Source: Meandrina meandrites (taxonomy: Eukaryota > Cnidaria > Anthozoa > Scleractinia > Meandrinidae). Taken from it: a stretch of 64,000 bases of DNA. Under the pieces are notes generated by a model that saw only the letters and a list, made by a program, of their open reading frames with translations, was not told the origin of the DNA and ran no database searches. Positions 42,048-52,282 of this stretch are shown piece after piece. Position 1 is the stretch's first letter. Every line of letters begins with the position of its first letter. The stretch is taken from NCBI GenBank assembly GCA_963693305.1, contig OY855907.1, positions 38,385,356 to 38,449,355 on the forward strand. The letters run 5' to 3'. The position numbers and the translations under genes were made by a program.

Positions 42048-42601
42048 ACTTTCTGGCATATATTATCCTGATTTACTGTTAAAATAACAGCAAGGTTTGG
42101 TATTTAGTATGTGGTATGCGTGCAGCTTAGATTAGGGTAAACCCTCCACAAACAGACAACTACAGTGGACCCAGAAAGCTGACTCGCACTTGTTATTTTT
42201 TGTATGTGTAGCCTCTGTTAAGAAAGCACTTCTCATTAACTGGCACAGAAATATCAGCTTTCGAGGTAGCCTATGCTTGGCACATATAGTTGACCGTGAA
42301 TCGGTAATCAATTGGAACATCAATCAGCTGCAGGTGATGTCACCGCACACGATAGAGCCCAGACTCCCTCGAGACATGAACGCCTAGTGATTAAGATGAA
42401 TCAACTGATGATCATCAACATGTGTTTCAGTCTTCAGTCTCAAGGAAAGAAGTAGCATCCTGAACCAATTGACTCTGAAATTAACCTCTTAAAGGTCAGT
42501 TTTCAAAGATTATTTTATTTCTATCTGTCAAGCAATTTCAAACAAACGATCCTTCCTCAAATTGACACACAAAACAGTGCAAAGAGGCTGTTTTTACTCA
42601 C

Positions 42602-42650
42602 ACTTCTTCTGCTGCTGTATCAGCTCTTTCTTGATTTTCTTCAATTGGTG
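42602..42650 (-). CDS. Charged-helix microexon, copy B
   Basis: 49 nt between CTATGAACAG acceptor and GTGAGT donor. It reads HQLKKIKKELIQQQKK, phase 0 to 1. Joined to the transmembrane exon at 43106 the frame is preserved and gives a membrane anchor followed by a basic amphipathic helix, as in stalks of type II membrane proteins. Confidence 0.6.
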
Positions 42651-43105
42651 CTGTTCATAGAAGTTGTCACCATTATTAATATTAATAATAATAAGTAATA
42701 AATTAATTAATTAATCAATGCCAATTATTGACATAATCACATTAATATCAGAAGCACCTGGTAAAATCAGCATACATTTATTCTTATCATTTGACTTTTT
42801 TGTTATCTGTTATATATTTAATGGTTGAATTTTTTGAGCAACCTATTTTGGGTTGTCAAGCAAGTTTTTTCTTTGTAATGTTTGAGGTCCAATAATAAAA
42901 GTAACTGTACCTCTGAGGATGAAGGAAAGGCTATTGAGAAATTTCATTTGAACAGGACAGCCAAGACTGAGTCAACTGGTTACAATTACCAAGCAAACTT
43001 CTACTAGATTTAGAGGTTGACTTTTATTGTCCCATCTTCCGACTCTGTATTTGTATGACAAGGGAAAATGAGGCTACCTTACAACCAAAGACTCAGAACC
43101 CTTAC

Positions 43106-43201
43106 CAGATAGTATGTTGATATAACTATAAAAAAGATGCAGAGCAGGACCATTGCAGCACAGACCAGGATCATTGCAGCAGATAATGATTTGTAAAAGG
43201 G
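43106..43201 (-). CDS. Transmembrane exon, copy B (best preserved)
   Basis: 96 nt, acceptor TTATAATTTCAG, donor GTAAGG, phase 0 at both ends. It encodes PFYKSLSAA followed by the 20-residue hydrophobic core MILVCAAMVLLCIFFIVIST and YYL. The Lys on the N-terminal side and the charged helix exon after it suggest N-in, C-out topology. Five homologues exist in the window (111, 90, 84, 72 nt and one frameshifted). Confidence 0.6.
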
Positions 43202-43266
43202 CTGAAATTATAAAAAGATCAAGGAATGAAGATATTAGAATTCGGTATTACAATCTACAAACAACT

Positions 43267-43330
43267 CACTGAACTAATTTGTAAGCCACTTGGTTCTCAG
43301 CAGACCTCTTATCAATGTCATAAAAAGCTC
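43267..43330 (-). CDS. Possible cytoplasmic exon, copy B
   Basis: Reads GAFYDIDKRSAENQVAYKLV, after CTACTAG and before TTCA|GTGAGT. Identical in reading to copy A. The splice phase to the next exon is unresolved. Confidence 0.35.
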
Positions 43331-44432
43331 CCTGGCTAGTAGTAATAGTATGGTATGGGTAAGTATGGGGAAATTTTTAAGAACATGAGGCAGTGCATTA
43401 GAAATTGTGCTGGAGAAAAAAAAAGGAGGATAGAAGTGCAATCATGGTGCATTTGAGCACTTACCAAACATCTTGGTAAATGGCCTGGGATGGGATAGAC
43501 TCCCAAATAAAATTGTTATGGCTGGCAAAGGGCAATGCCCCTTTTCGCAAATTATCACATGCCAATTTAACTCTTGAAAACAAATTCCTGGTTATTATGA
43601 ACCCCAAACTGGGTGTGACTCAAGCTTTGTGATCCCTAAGAATAGAATAGAATAGAAATCCTGGTTAATGCATCTTACAGGAGGGCCAGCTTGTCCTGGA
43701 GACTCTTCACTTTTTTGCTCCACTAAAAAAGAATTATCAAGCCTAAGGTTAACTTTTAGAATTATTAATATGACGGCTTAAATCTGGGTTTAAAAAATTC
43801 ATGATCACAAAAAGTACAGTGTAGCACCACAATAACTAACTTCAGACAAAAAAATCTTTTGAATCTCAGACCCTCTGCGATCTTGCTTATGGTTAACAAA
43901 CTTTTAAAACGCGTGAAAACGATTTTAAAGCAGTATCAACTATGAACTTAAATACTCTTTTTAGTTCCTAAGCCTGAAGTAGAATAGAATAGAATTCATA
44001 TAATAGAATATTGACAGCTCAAGACTATGATCTCAACCTATTCAACTCATGTTAACTCTATGTTCAAAATTCAAATACCTCACTGAGCTGCTCTGCACTT
44101 AAAATACCAGATGTGCATAGCATCTTTAATTAGCGGTTTCTAATGAAATATGTAAGCAGCAAAATCCCCCACTTTTAAAGTTTTCGCAAGACTGGAGAAA
44201 CTTTTCTTCATGCCACCCTGACCAACTGCCCTTGACATTTAGTTTTGATATTTTGCCCACTAAAGAATCGTAGCGACATGTATTTCAGTGCGCAAATAGT
44301 TTTATTCTATAGCCGCAAAACTAGCAAGTTAACTCCATCTAAAAGAACAATAACTAGTTTACATATATATGTAGACTTGGATAATTATATCAGTAATCTA
44401 TTAACTAAGCAATATCAAACAAATATTCATTG

Positions 44433-44606
44433 TTACTTGCATGAGGTTTTCTCGTGTCTGGTTAGGTTTGATTGTGATACAAATCCTTTGCCGCAAATAT
44501 CACATCCGAACGGTTTAGATCCTGAATGCGAATTCACATGTATTTCCAAGTTTTTCTTTCTTTGCGCTATATAGCCACATCCTTGGATGTGGCATTTTAA
44601 ATCCAT
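44433..44606 (-). CDS. Zinc-finger cassette exon, open but acceptor altered
   Basis: ATG at 44606; 57 residues: finger 1 CHIQGC...H-x3-H (HVNSH), linker SGSKPFGC, finger 2 CDIC-x12-H-x4-C, Lys-stop. The preceding CCTTTAG of other copies reads CCTTTAC here, which would prevent normal splicing to this exon. Confidence 0.55.
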   Translation of the reverse strand: MDLKCHIQGCGYIAQRKKNLEIHVNSHSGSKPFGCDICGKGFVSQSNLTRHEKTSCK

Positions 44607-44641
44607 GTAAAGGAATAACGACTATTTTAAATTTAAGCAAT

Positions 44642-44777
44642 AGGCGAGACGAATCCTTTGTGGCAAATTTTACATTTAAAAGGTTTAAACCCTGAGTGTG
44701 AATTGAGATGTATCTCCAAGTTCCTTTTTCTTTGTGCGATGTAACCACAACCTTGGAAATGGCATTTTAAATCTATC
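44642..44777 (-). pseudogene. Zinc-finger cassette, truncated
   Basis: Start codon changed (ATA). CHFQGCGYIAQRKRNLEIHL then NSHSGFKPF, CKICHKGFVSPIA-stop: finger 2 ends before its His pair. Upstream, KKCGKS is fused directly as at 29937. It provides the uninterrupted counterpart of the exon split by the 29379-29642 element. Confidence 0.55.
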
Positions 44778-44892
44778 TATGATTTGCCACATTTTTTACA
44801 CTGGTAAGGCCTTTGCCCTGTGTGTGATCTGATGTGGATGTCAAGATTTGATTTCCTCTTGGCAACATAGCTGCATTCTTTTATTTCGCTTT

Positions 44893-45192
44893 TCAAATCC
44901 ATTCTTTTACAAATGCTCTTCCACATTGGCAGACAAAGGGTTTAATCCCTGTGTGCGACCTTATTTGGACCTTCAAATTCTGTAGTCTCTGTGGTTTACT
45001 GGTTTGCACACTTGGGGTGGGGAGATCTGATTCGGCTTGATCGGAGTTTTGGATAAGCCCCGAGGATCTGTCACTAAATTGCTGCTCAGGTGGTTCGCGA
45101 GTCTCCAGGTTTTGCTTGTTACAAAACGACTTTTGACATTTAGCACACAAAAAGGACCTTTTGCTAGTGTGGGAACATGGACATACCTCGCA
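44893..45192 (-). CDS. Cys-rich zinc-finger exon, copy 3
   Basis: Starts after TGTTTTAG in phase 0 with CEVCPC, keeps [35 protein letters not shown] and [15 protein letters not shown], and ends EWI-stop like copies 2 and 4. Beyond the stop, the next cassette ([20 protein letters not shown]) continues in another frame. Confidence 0.6.
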   Translation of the reverse strand, partial: CEVCPCSHTSKRSFLCAKCQKSFCNKQNLETREPPEQQFSDRSSGLIQNSDQAESDLPTPSVQTSKPQRLQNLKVQIRSHTGIKPFVCQCGRAFVKEWI

Positions 45193-45564
45193 CTAAAACA
45201 ATGTGAAATTACAGGTTATGAAATGTGTGACATTTGAAACTAAAGAAATAATAAATGATAAAAATTACAATCTGAGATAATACTCAATAACAACTGACTC
45301 TAACTTGTATAAGAAAAAGATATGGAGGAGAGTGTTTTACTCTTCCTCCGCCATCGATGATTGTGGCATGAACAGCCTCGGGCATCCTCGCTTGTGGAGT
45401 TGTGGAAGACTAAAGACATTCATTCAACTTCGTTGCAGCCACAAGTCAGGTGTCGCTGCTTAACTTTAAGGAAGTTCTTGTGCGTCATCTAGTGCGTTAC
45501 CGCTGAGTTGTCTTATACTGTTTATTATTGGCATTAAAATGTTCCATGCACTCAACTTAAAAAT

Positions 45565-45748
45565 TAACTCGTTGGCATGTATAGTTTCCTCCGCATTCTC
45601 CTCTGGTTTGCTTTCTTTTCCATGCATTTCAAAATTATACAATGATATAGTAATTTACACAATTTCGGTTTTTTTAATTATATTTTCAAGTCAAAAACAA
45701 ATACTTGTGCAGGCTGTCTTGGTGGTTCATCTCCTTGTATCTGCATTT
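45565..45748 (-). CDS. 44-nt and 62-nt exon homologues
   Basis: 45705-45748 is a complete 44-nt exon (AATGTAG acceptor, GTATTT donor, MQIQGDEPPRQPAQ). The 62-nt homologue at about 45567-45628 keeps KESKPEENAEETIHANE, but its acceptor AG has become TG. Confidence 0.4.
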
Positions 45749-45862
45749 CTACATTATACAATAATATTTAATTAAATTTAAGTCAAAAATGAATATTGTC
45801 CATTAATTGAGTTCTACAGTTTCTGTATTGTCTATGGAGTAATTATTAAACAATGTAGTTAA

Positions 45863-46388
45863 GACGGAATCCACCAGGACTTCGAGTAGTTGTTGGACAA
45901 AATTATGTACCAAAATTATTTACACCTTATTGCAAGCTTTTGTGTTACTGCTTCAAATATCTTATCAAAAGAAATCTTTTCTAACAACACCAAACATCAA
46001 AAACCAATCTCGGACTTCCGCTGAATTCCACTAAATCGCTTAAAAGACGCGAGCTTTTGCTATAGCTTGTGAACATTAAATTTCATTTTCTCAGGCTCTG
46101 ATAAGAAATTGTTGTACCAAAATTATTTACACCTTATTGCAAACTTTTGTGTTACTGCTTCAAATATCTTATCAAAAGAAATCTTTTCTAACAACACCAA
46201 ACACCAAAAACAAATTTTGAAATTTCACTGAATTCCACTGAATCGCTTAAAGACTATTTTACAAAATGGCTGCACGTGAGAATTTCCTTATAGCTTGTGA
46301 ACTTTGAAATTTAGGATTTAAATTATTCTGGTACTCGATTTTTTTCCAACTTAAATAAATATTACTCGACTTCCTGGTGGATTCCGTC
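45863..46388. mobile_element. TTAA-flanked MITE (TIR GACGGAATCCACCAGGA)
   Basis: TTAA at 45859-45862 and 46389-46392. GACGGAATCCACCAGGA is mirrored by TCCTGGTGGATTCCGTC. The empty site GTAGTTAATTACAT is present at about 32415, 40030 and 59190. The interior has a roughly 220-bp unit repeated twice (CCAAAATTATTTACACCTTA, TTTCTAACAACACCAAACA). 526 bp, no transposase. Confidence 0.85.
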
Positions 46389-46516
46389 TTAATTACATAT
46401 TGCATTATACTAAGGAGGATACAAGCTAATAATTGAACAATATGGCTAATACATATAACATAAGAGGATACAAAATAATAATTGAACAATATGGCTAGAA
46501 ATCTGAGAAAAATTAC

Positions 46517-46552
46517 GGAAGGTGTTGTCTGCATTTGCATCGACTACTAGAT
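46517..46552 (-). CDS. 36-nt exon, copy 3
   Basis: Acceptor ACTGAACAG, donor GTAATT, phase-1 reading LVVDANADNTF. Confidence 0.45.
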
Positions 46553-46677
46553 CTGTTCAGTTAACTCCATCTTAAAGAATAAAGGATAATGATTCTATCA
46601 GTACAGTAAACTGGAACCAGAGAACAGAAGAGGAAAGTGAGTACAAATGTTGGGGATTTGTAAATAGAACTTGCCAA

Positions 46678-46757
46678 ACGGCCAGCCAAGAAAGACACAG
46701 ACGAGAAAGATAAGACACAGAAACAGAGACGGGTCCATTGTAGATTTGTTAAAGGGC
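46678..46757 (-). pseudogene. Transmembrane exon, copy F (frameshifted)
   Basis: Starts PFNKSTMDPSLFLCLIFLVC like copy E, but a 2-bp deletion in the GTGTGT stretch shifts the frame before the GCAAGT donor. Confidence 0.4.
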
Positions 46758-46789
46758 TGCATCGGTATTACACTTCCATTAATTCTTCC

Positions 46790-48390
46790 ACCAATCCCAA
46801 TCCCGTCTCCTGCCCACTTGCATATTGCTTCTGATATTTATTCTTTCAATTGCTGTATGTCACATAGTGACGATTGGGAACATTAATGTATATCAAAGTT
46901 ATTTCTGATTTGATTTCCCTTTAAAACATGCAAACTAACCCACTGACTCCAGTTCATAGTCGGGGACACCAATGTTGTCTGCTGCCAACTTGTACACACT
47001 GCTTGTGATATTAATTCTTTCACCTGCTGTACGTCGCATTGTGGTGATTGGGAACAGTAATGCAGAACACAGTTATTTCTGATTTGAATGTCTGTTTACA
47101 CATTTTGTTGTTCATTTTGTTAACCAAACGAAAAACACACACATTTCACTGTGCTAAAACTTAAGTATAAATCTCGGACCTGTAATAAATTGTAAAGTCA
47201 AAGTGTAAATATTAAAATCTTAGCACAAGAATTTGTAGTATTCAAATATATCACGCAATATAACTTTATTCAAAACGGAAATTTAGGGTAGAAAAAGGCA
47301 TTTCATTTCAAAATGGACACCCTTGGAATCTGCCACTGATTTTAGGGAGAAGGGCTTCGATAATAAGTATGTTGTAATCTGTCTTGTGTCTTTGGTGGTA
47401 CTGTGCTGGATAATTCGCAGCTACACTTGCTTTACACATCTTTCAGGCACACATTCTGGCTGTCTTGCTGCACTGAATTGTTGTGACTGCTCAAATGTTA
47501 ATTGCTCTGCAATACAGTGAGTGCTGGAGCTTATGCTTCTCAAGGTATAGTTGTTGCAATCAGCATAGCTTTGCAGCATTCTGATTAAGTGAACAATGGA
47601 TACCAAATCACCATAACATTGGATGGATGACTAGCATACAAAGATTGTTGGTCTGGCATAAAAATGATTGACCACTTGCCCCTTTTCATACCTTGAGAAA
47701 CATTTTGAAAAAGGTTCGTTCATGAGTAGAAAGCTCTTTCTTGGAGACTTTTGAGGTACCAAATGAATGCAAACTGTTAGGAAAGGAGGATGCTCAATGA
47801 ACAAGTTCAATGTTTTTTAGACTCACAAAGACCAGTGTCACAACATTGATCCAAGCAGAACACACAGCTCCACGGTTATTCCATTGCATTTTATTGCTAG
47901 TTTGGTCAATCTACCTCTAGACTATCTGGAGAATACAGCCATTAGGTAAAGCATTGTTGCTTGCTTTGCACTTTCTTGAGCATTCTTAATAGACACCGCT
48001 GTGCCTGAAAAACCTGGAAATTTACTTTACAAACATGAGTTCCAAAACACAGGAGTTCTATTTTTTTTTAAAAAAGAGCACGTTTCTCTTCCCGGCCTTG
48101 GTTGATGGGTATGAAAAGTGAAAAATGCAGAAGTTCACTCCACTGGCTGATAACAAAACTTAAAGTAATGATCTAAATGTTCTTTGGATTGCAGAGAATG
48201 TTTTCTTGAAAAGCAGCAAAATTAACAATAAGTTCATGACATGACCAGTCCTGAGGAAAGCAAGGGCCTGGTTTGTGTAAGACAAGTCTCTAAGTCTCTC
48301 CATTGTACTACTATTAATTAGTCTGCCCATCATATATATATGTAGACTTAATTGGACAATTCTATTAACTTGACCATTTCAAACAAATAT
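46790..48390. other. Paralogous block then no gene seen
   Basis: 46790-47330 repeats 27960-28560 and 32830-33500. 47330-48290 is unique in the window with only chance frames. 48320-48397 is the usual cassette 3' flank (TGTAGACTT...CAAATATTCATTGTTAC). Confidence 0.5.
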
Positions 48391-48397
48391 TCATTGT

Positions 48398-49823
48398 TAC
48401 AATACAATACAATACAATACAATACTTTATTTAAAGTGGGAAACATGCTTAGCTAGAATAGCTAGTTTACAGATGTTCCACTAAAATAACAGATAAAAGA
48501 AAACTAAAATAGAAACTATGAGAATGTAAAAATGTATAATCTAAATCTAAAATGTCTAAATGTCTAAAAATTATTGTGTCTACTATGTTAAAAATGTTAT
48601 ATATAAAAAAAAAACAATTTACATCTACTCGGCTAAAGAGTTTAAAAATTTACAGTGCGTATCCTTCAGACAAATTCATTTTTACCAGCCGTGGCCCTGA
48701 TTTCATTTGGTAGGTCGTTCCATATTTTTGTAGCAAAGTAGCGCCATGACTTTAGTCCGTACTTGGTGGTATTTACTTTTGGCAAGGCCAGCATATTTTC
48801 ACCCCTAAGTTTGTAACTACAACTTCTTAATGAGACTAGGTTCTTAATGCTGGGTGGGGCTTTGTTACTTAGGCAGTTATTTATAGTACATAACATGTCT
48901 TGAATTCGCCTATTTTGCAGTGTCTGGGAACTCATTCGTTTCAACAGTTGTTCGTATGACGATATCTTATCTTTAAAAACATAACGTAATGCCCGTTCAT
49001 TGACTTTTTCCAGTTTTCTGGTGTTTCTTTTCCCGCAGTGGTGCCAGACTTGAGAACAGTAATAAAAATGTGGTAAAATGAAAGAACGATACAGCGACTG
49101 TTTTGTTTTTAACGGTAAAATGTTCTTCAGTCTATTAAGAGCATTAACTTGACTGCTGACTTTTCGACATATGATAGCAACATGGGCGTCGAACTTTAAT
49201 TTACTATCCAATGTCACCCCTAATAGACTAATCTGGTCCTTAATAGGAATGTTAATATCGCCGGATTTAAGGCTGATTTCTTGAGAGTTGTTTCCGAGAA
49301 CTATGGCTTGATACTTGTCCGGGTTTGCTTTCATACCATTTTCTTTGAACCACGTAGCTGCATTGTCTAGGTCTTGGTTAACAGCTAATTCGACAGCCCC
49401 AGGGCTAGCATGGGAATGGTAGATCTTGGTGTCATCGGCATAACTTAACAGCTTACACTCCCTTATCGCATATATCATATCGTTCATAAATATGTTGAAC
49501 AGCAATGGCCCAAGAATAGATCCTTGTGGCACGCCTCTAGAAACCTCTTTCCATGCTGAATAAGTACCGCTCAATTTTACCCTTTGAAAGCGTGATGTTT
49601 AATAACTGCGCAAAAGCTCCAATGATGTATCATCCATTCCATAAAACTTTAGTTTATCCAGAATCAGGTCGTGGGGCAGGCAATCAAACGCCTTACTGAG
49701 ATCGATGGCCGCTGCTCCAATTACCTCGTGTTTATCTAATTGTTCCTTCCACTGCTCTGTGAGGGTCAGCAATGCCGCAGGACAACCATGGAACTTGCGA
49801 TAAGCAAACATAAAGTCACAACG
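48398..49823 (-). mobile_element. CR1/L2/Jockey-type LINE, 5'-truncated
   Basis: The minus strand encodes the reverse transcriptase from AAAIDLSKAFDCLPHDLI (about 49710) through GVPQGSILGPLLF and SYADDTKIYHSH to the C-terminal region (LPHFYYCSQVW, about 48666). One in-frame stop (TAA at about 49599) lies where the family usually has a Leu, between LLRSY and TSRFQRVK. No endonuclease remains. The 3' tail on the minus strand is (TATTG)n, at 48398-48425. Inserted into a zinc-finger cassette (49826-49974). Confidence 0.85.
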
Positions 49824-49825
49824 TT

Positions 49826-49974
49826 AACTGATGTCTTTTTAAATTTGATTTTTTGGTGAATTTTATCCCACACTTGCATTGAAATAGTTTTAACCCTGTA
49901 TGGGAACGAAGGTGCGTCTCCAAACTTTCCTTTCTCTGGACAATATAGCCAAATATGGGGCATTTGAAAGTCAT
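49826..49974 (-). pseudogene. Zinc-finger cassette cut by LINE
   Basis: ATG at 49974 after CCGATTAG. It reads [46 protein letters not shown] and then enters the LINE. Finger 1 has one Cys replaced. Confidence 0.55.
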
Positions 49975-50126
49975 CTAATCGGATGTCTTTTTAAATTCGA
50001 TTTTTTCACGAATAACTTGCCACAACTGCAAACAAATGGTTTTAACCCTGAATGGGAGCGAAGGTGCGTCTCCAAATTTTGTCCTCTTTCAGTCATATAC
50101 TCGCATATTGGGCATTTCAAATCCAT
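49971..50126 (-). CDS. Zinc-finger cassette exon
   Basis: CCTTTAG acceptor then ATG at 50126: [20 protein letters not shown] then [23 protein letters not shown], then PIR-stop instead of H-x4-C. The exon ends directly against the next cassette, with the intron deleted. Confidence 0.5.
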   Translation of the reverse strand: MDLKCPICEYMTERGQNLETHLRSHSGLKPFVCSCGKLFVKKSNLKRHPIR

Positions 50127-50139
50127 CTAAAGGAAAAAA

Positions 50140-51800
50140 AACTATTTTAAACCCCTGCGACATGTTGGGAGAACACAAGAAAAAAAAAGCTTTCGCTTGG
50201 CTTGGTATCCGGTATCCACAGATATGGCATTTGAAAGTCATCTACCTCTTACAAGCAGTTTTTTGATGCCGCTTCAGTTTTATCTGTGGATAATTTCCTT
50301 CACAATGGTCTTGTCGACTTCCCTCAAGGTACTAATGAAAATGGATGTGAAAAAAGGAAAATCAATGCTTCTCTTAAAACTTATTACGATCTTATGTTTA
50401 TTTATGCCTAAAAAAGTTGATAAAACCATTTATTGGATTTGGTTCAATTCTTCTGTTCATCGTCATTCAGTAGTAATCACTTGGATACACTTGAAAAATA
50501 TATATATTGTTCTAATATTTGCAATGATGTGTGGCTGAAATATATTACCTGTACAGATAAAGCGAGTTGCTTGTGTGGTTGAGATAAATTTCCTGTGTTT
50601 AGATGAATTGCCTCCTGTGCCTCTGATAAATTGCCTGTGCTTGTTACTTACACCCGGTCTTCTCATGCCGCCTTAAGTTTCCCTAGTTCACGAAACGCGG
50701 AAAATGTTTCATTCCAGTGTGGGGACGCAGATGTGCCTCCAGCTGGTTTCTTCTTCTTAATTCTGACCTCTCTTCCAATCTCTATTGTTCCTTCGTCTCT
50801 CTTTGTCGCCACAAAACATATAATTCGAGCGGAGAAGAGCGACTCACTCAGCCATGCTTGTGGTCAAGTCTGATGTTTATTTAATAACCGTGACGTGACG
50901 TGACGTCTTCTGGCAAATATTGCAGTTGAACGGTTTCAGGTTTTATCTGTGGATAAATGATTTATTGCAACGTGCACACCAAAAACGACCATTCTAAGTC
51001 AGTTCCTTCTTTGCAACAATCTTTGTCATCTCCTACGGTCCTGTTCACTTTCACCATGCTTTGGTGACACTCACTGATGTAGTATCTCTCATCAAAACTA
51101 ATTGCCTCTGGTATATACTCCACAATTTCCTTCACAATGGTCTTGTCGACTTCCCCCAAGGTACTAATGAAAATGGATGTGTAAAAAGAAAAAAAGAAAA
51201 TGAATGCTTCTCTTAAAATATATATATATTGTTCTAATATATATATATATATATATATATTGTTCTAATATTTGCAATGATGTGTGGCTGAAATATATTA
51301 CCTGTACAGATAAAGCGAATTGCTTGTGTGGTTGAGATAAATTTCCTGTGTGACTGAAACAAATTTTCTGTGTTGTTGAGATGAATTGCCTCCTGTGCCT
51401 CTGATAAATTGCCTGTGCGGCTGAAACAAATTTCCTATGTTCATTGTTACTTACACCCGGTCTTCTCATGCCGCTTTAAGTTTCCCAAGTTCACGAAACA
51501 CGGAAAAGGTTTCATTCCAGTGTAGGGACGCAGATGTGCCTCCAGCTGGCTTCTTCTTAAGGCTTTGTAGCCACAAAACATATAATTCGAGCGGAGAAGA
51601 GCGACTCACTCAGCCATGCTTGTGGTCAAATCTGATGTTTATTTATTAACCGTGACGTGACGTGACGTCACAACATATTGTTACATCCTCCCCTATTTGA
51701 AAGGTAAAATTGACGTAATCTGAAAAATGATTGGTCTGAGTGAAAACAAGACCATAAAACAGAACGTGTTATATAAAAATCAGCACAAAGAGTATTATTT
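50140..51800 (-). repeat. Two rearranged copies of the 33.65-35.95 kb block
   Basis: Each copy has the finger remnant exon, the TTCAATT/GTCATTCAGTAG segment, a very short piece of the minisatellite (about 50535-50640 and 51290-51440), the degenerate RSQLEAHLRPHTGMKPF exon and the LTR-like repeat (50808-50906 truncated; 51568-51695). An uninterrupted frame DKTIVKEIVEYIPEAISFDE (about 51155) precedes an AG and NGRFWCARCNKSF. A (TA)n microsatellite lies at about 51221-51261. Confidence 0.6.
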
Positions 51801-52282
51801 GCAGACAAAATTTGCCAAATCTTGAATACGACTCAGGCTCATGTATATGGCCTTTATTACCATAATAGTGTTGCCTTTTGAGGTTACCTTTTTAATTTGC
51901 CTTTTGGAGAGATTGTTTTCTCAAAAACCTTCTCAACTTTGCATATTTGAGAATATCATCTCTCACAAGACCGTTTGTTCGAAATTCACAAATGGATCTC
52001 ATATCTTGATCTTGAACTTTAAGACATTTTTTTTTTGTATTTTAATAATTTTTATTAGTTTACAAAAAATACATGCAATGTTTAAGTTACAACACTATTA
52101 CAAACACTACAAAAAAAAAATAATAATAATAACAATAAAATAAAATAAAATATTTTAATTACCACACTATAAGCTACTTTACTAAACTATAACAGACACT
52201 ACAAATACTACAAATTAATCGGTGTTTACACAGAGTCCTCACTTCATTTACCTGTTTTAAATGTTATTTTATAATGCTATTG

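Larger units (their letters stand above)
42048..44099. repeat. Segmental duplication block, copy B (paralogue at 8677-10704)
   Basis: Co-linear with copy A. It contains on the minus strand the best-preserved transmembrane exon and helix exon. It lacks the 2.27-kb element present at the right edge of copy A. A plus-strand frame at 42190-42387 is also open in copy A and its changes include an in-frame codon deletion, but I see no supporting exon structure. Confidence 0.85.
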
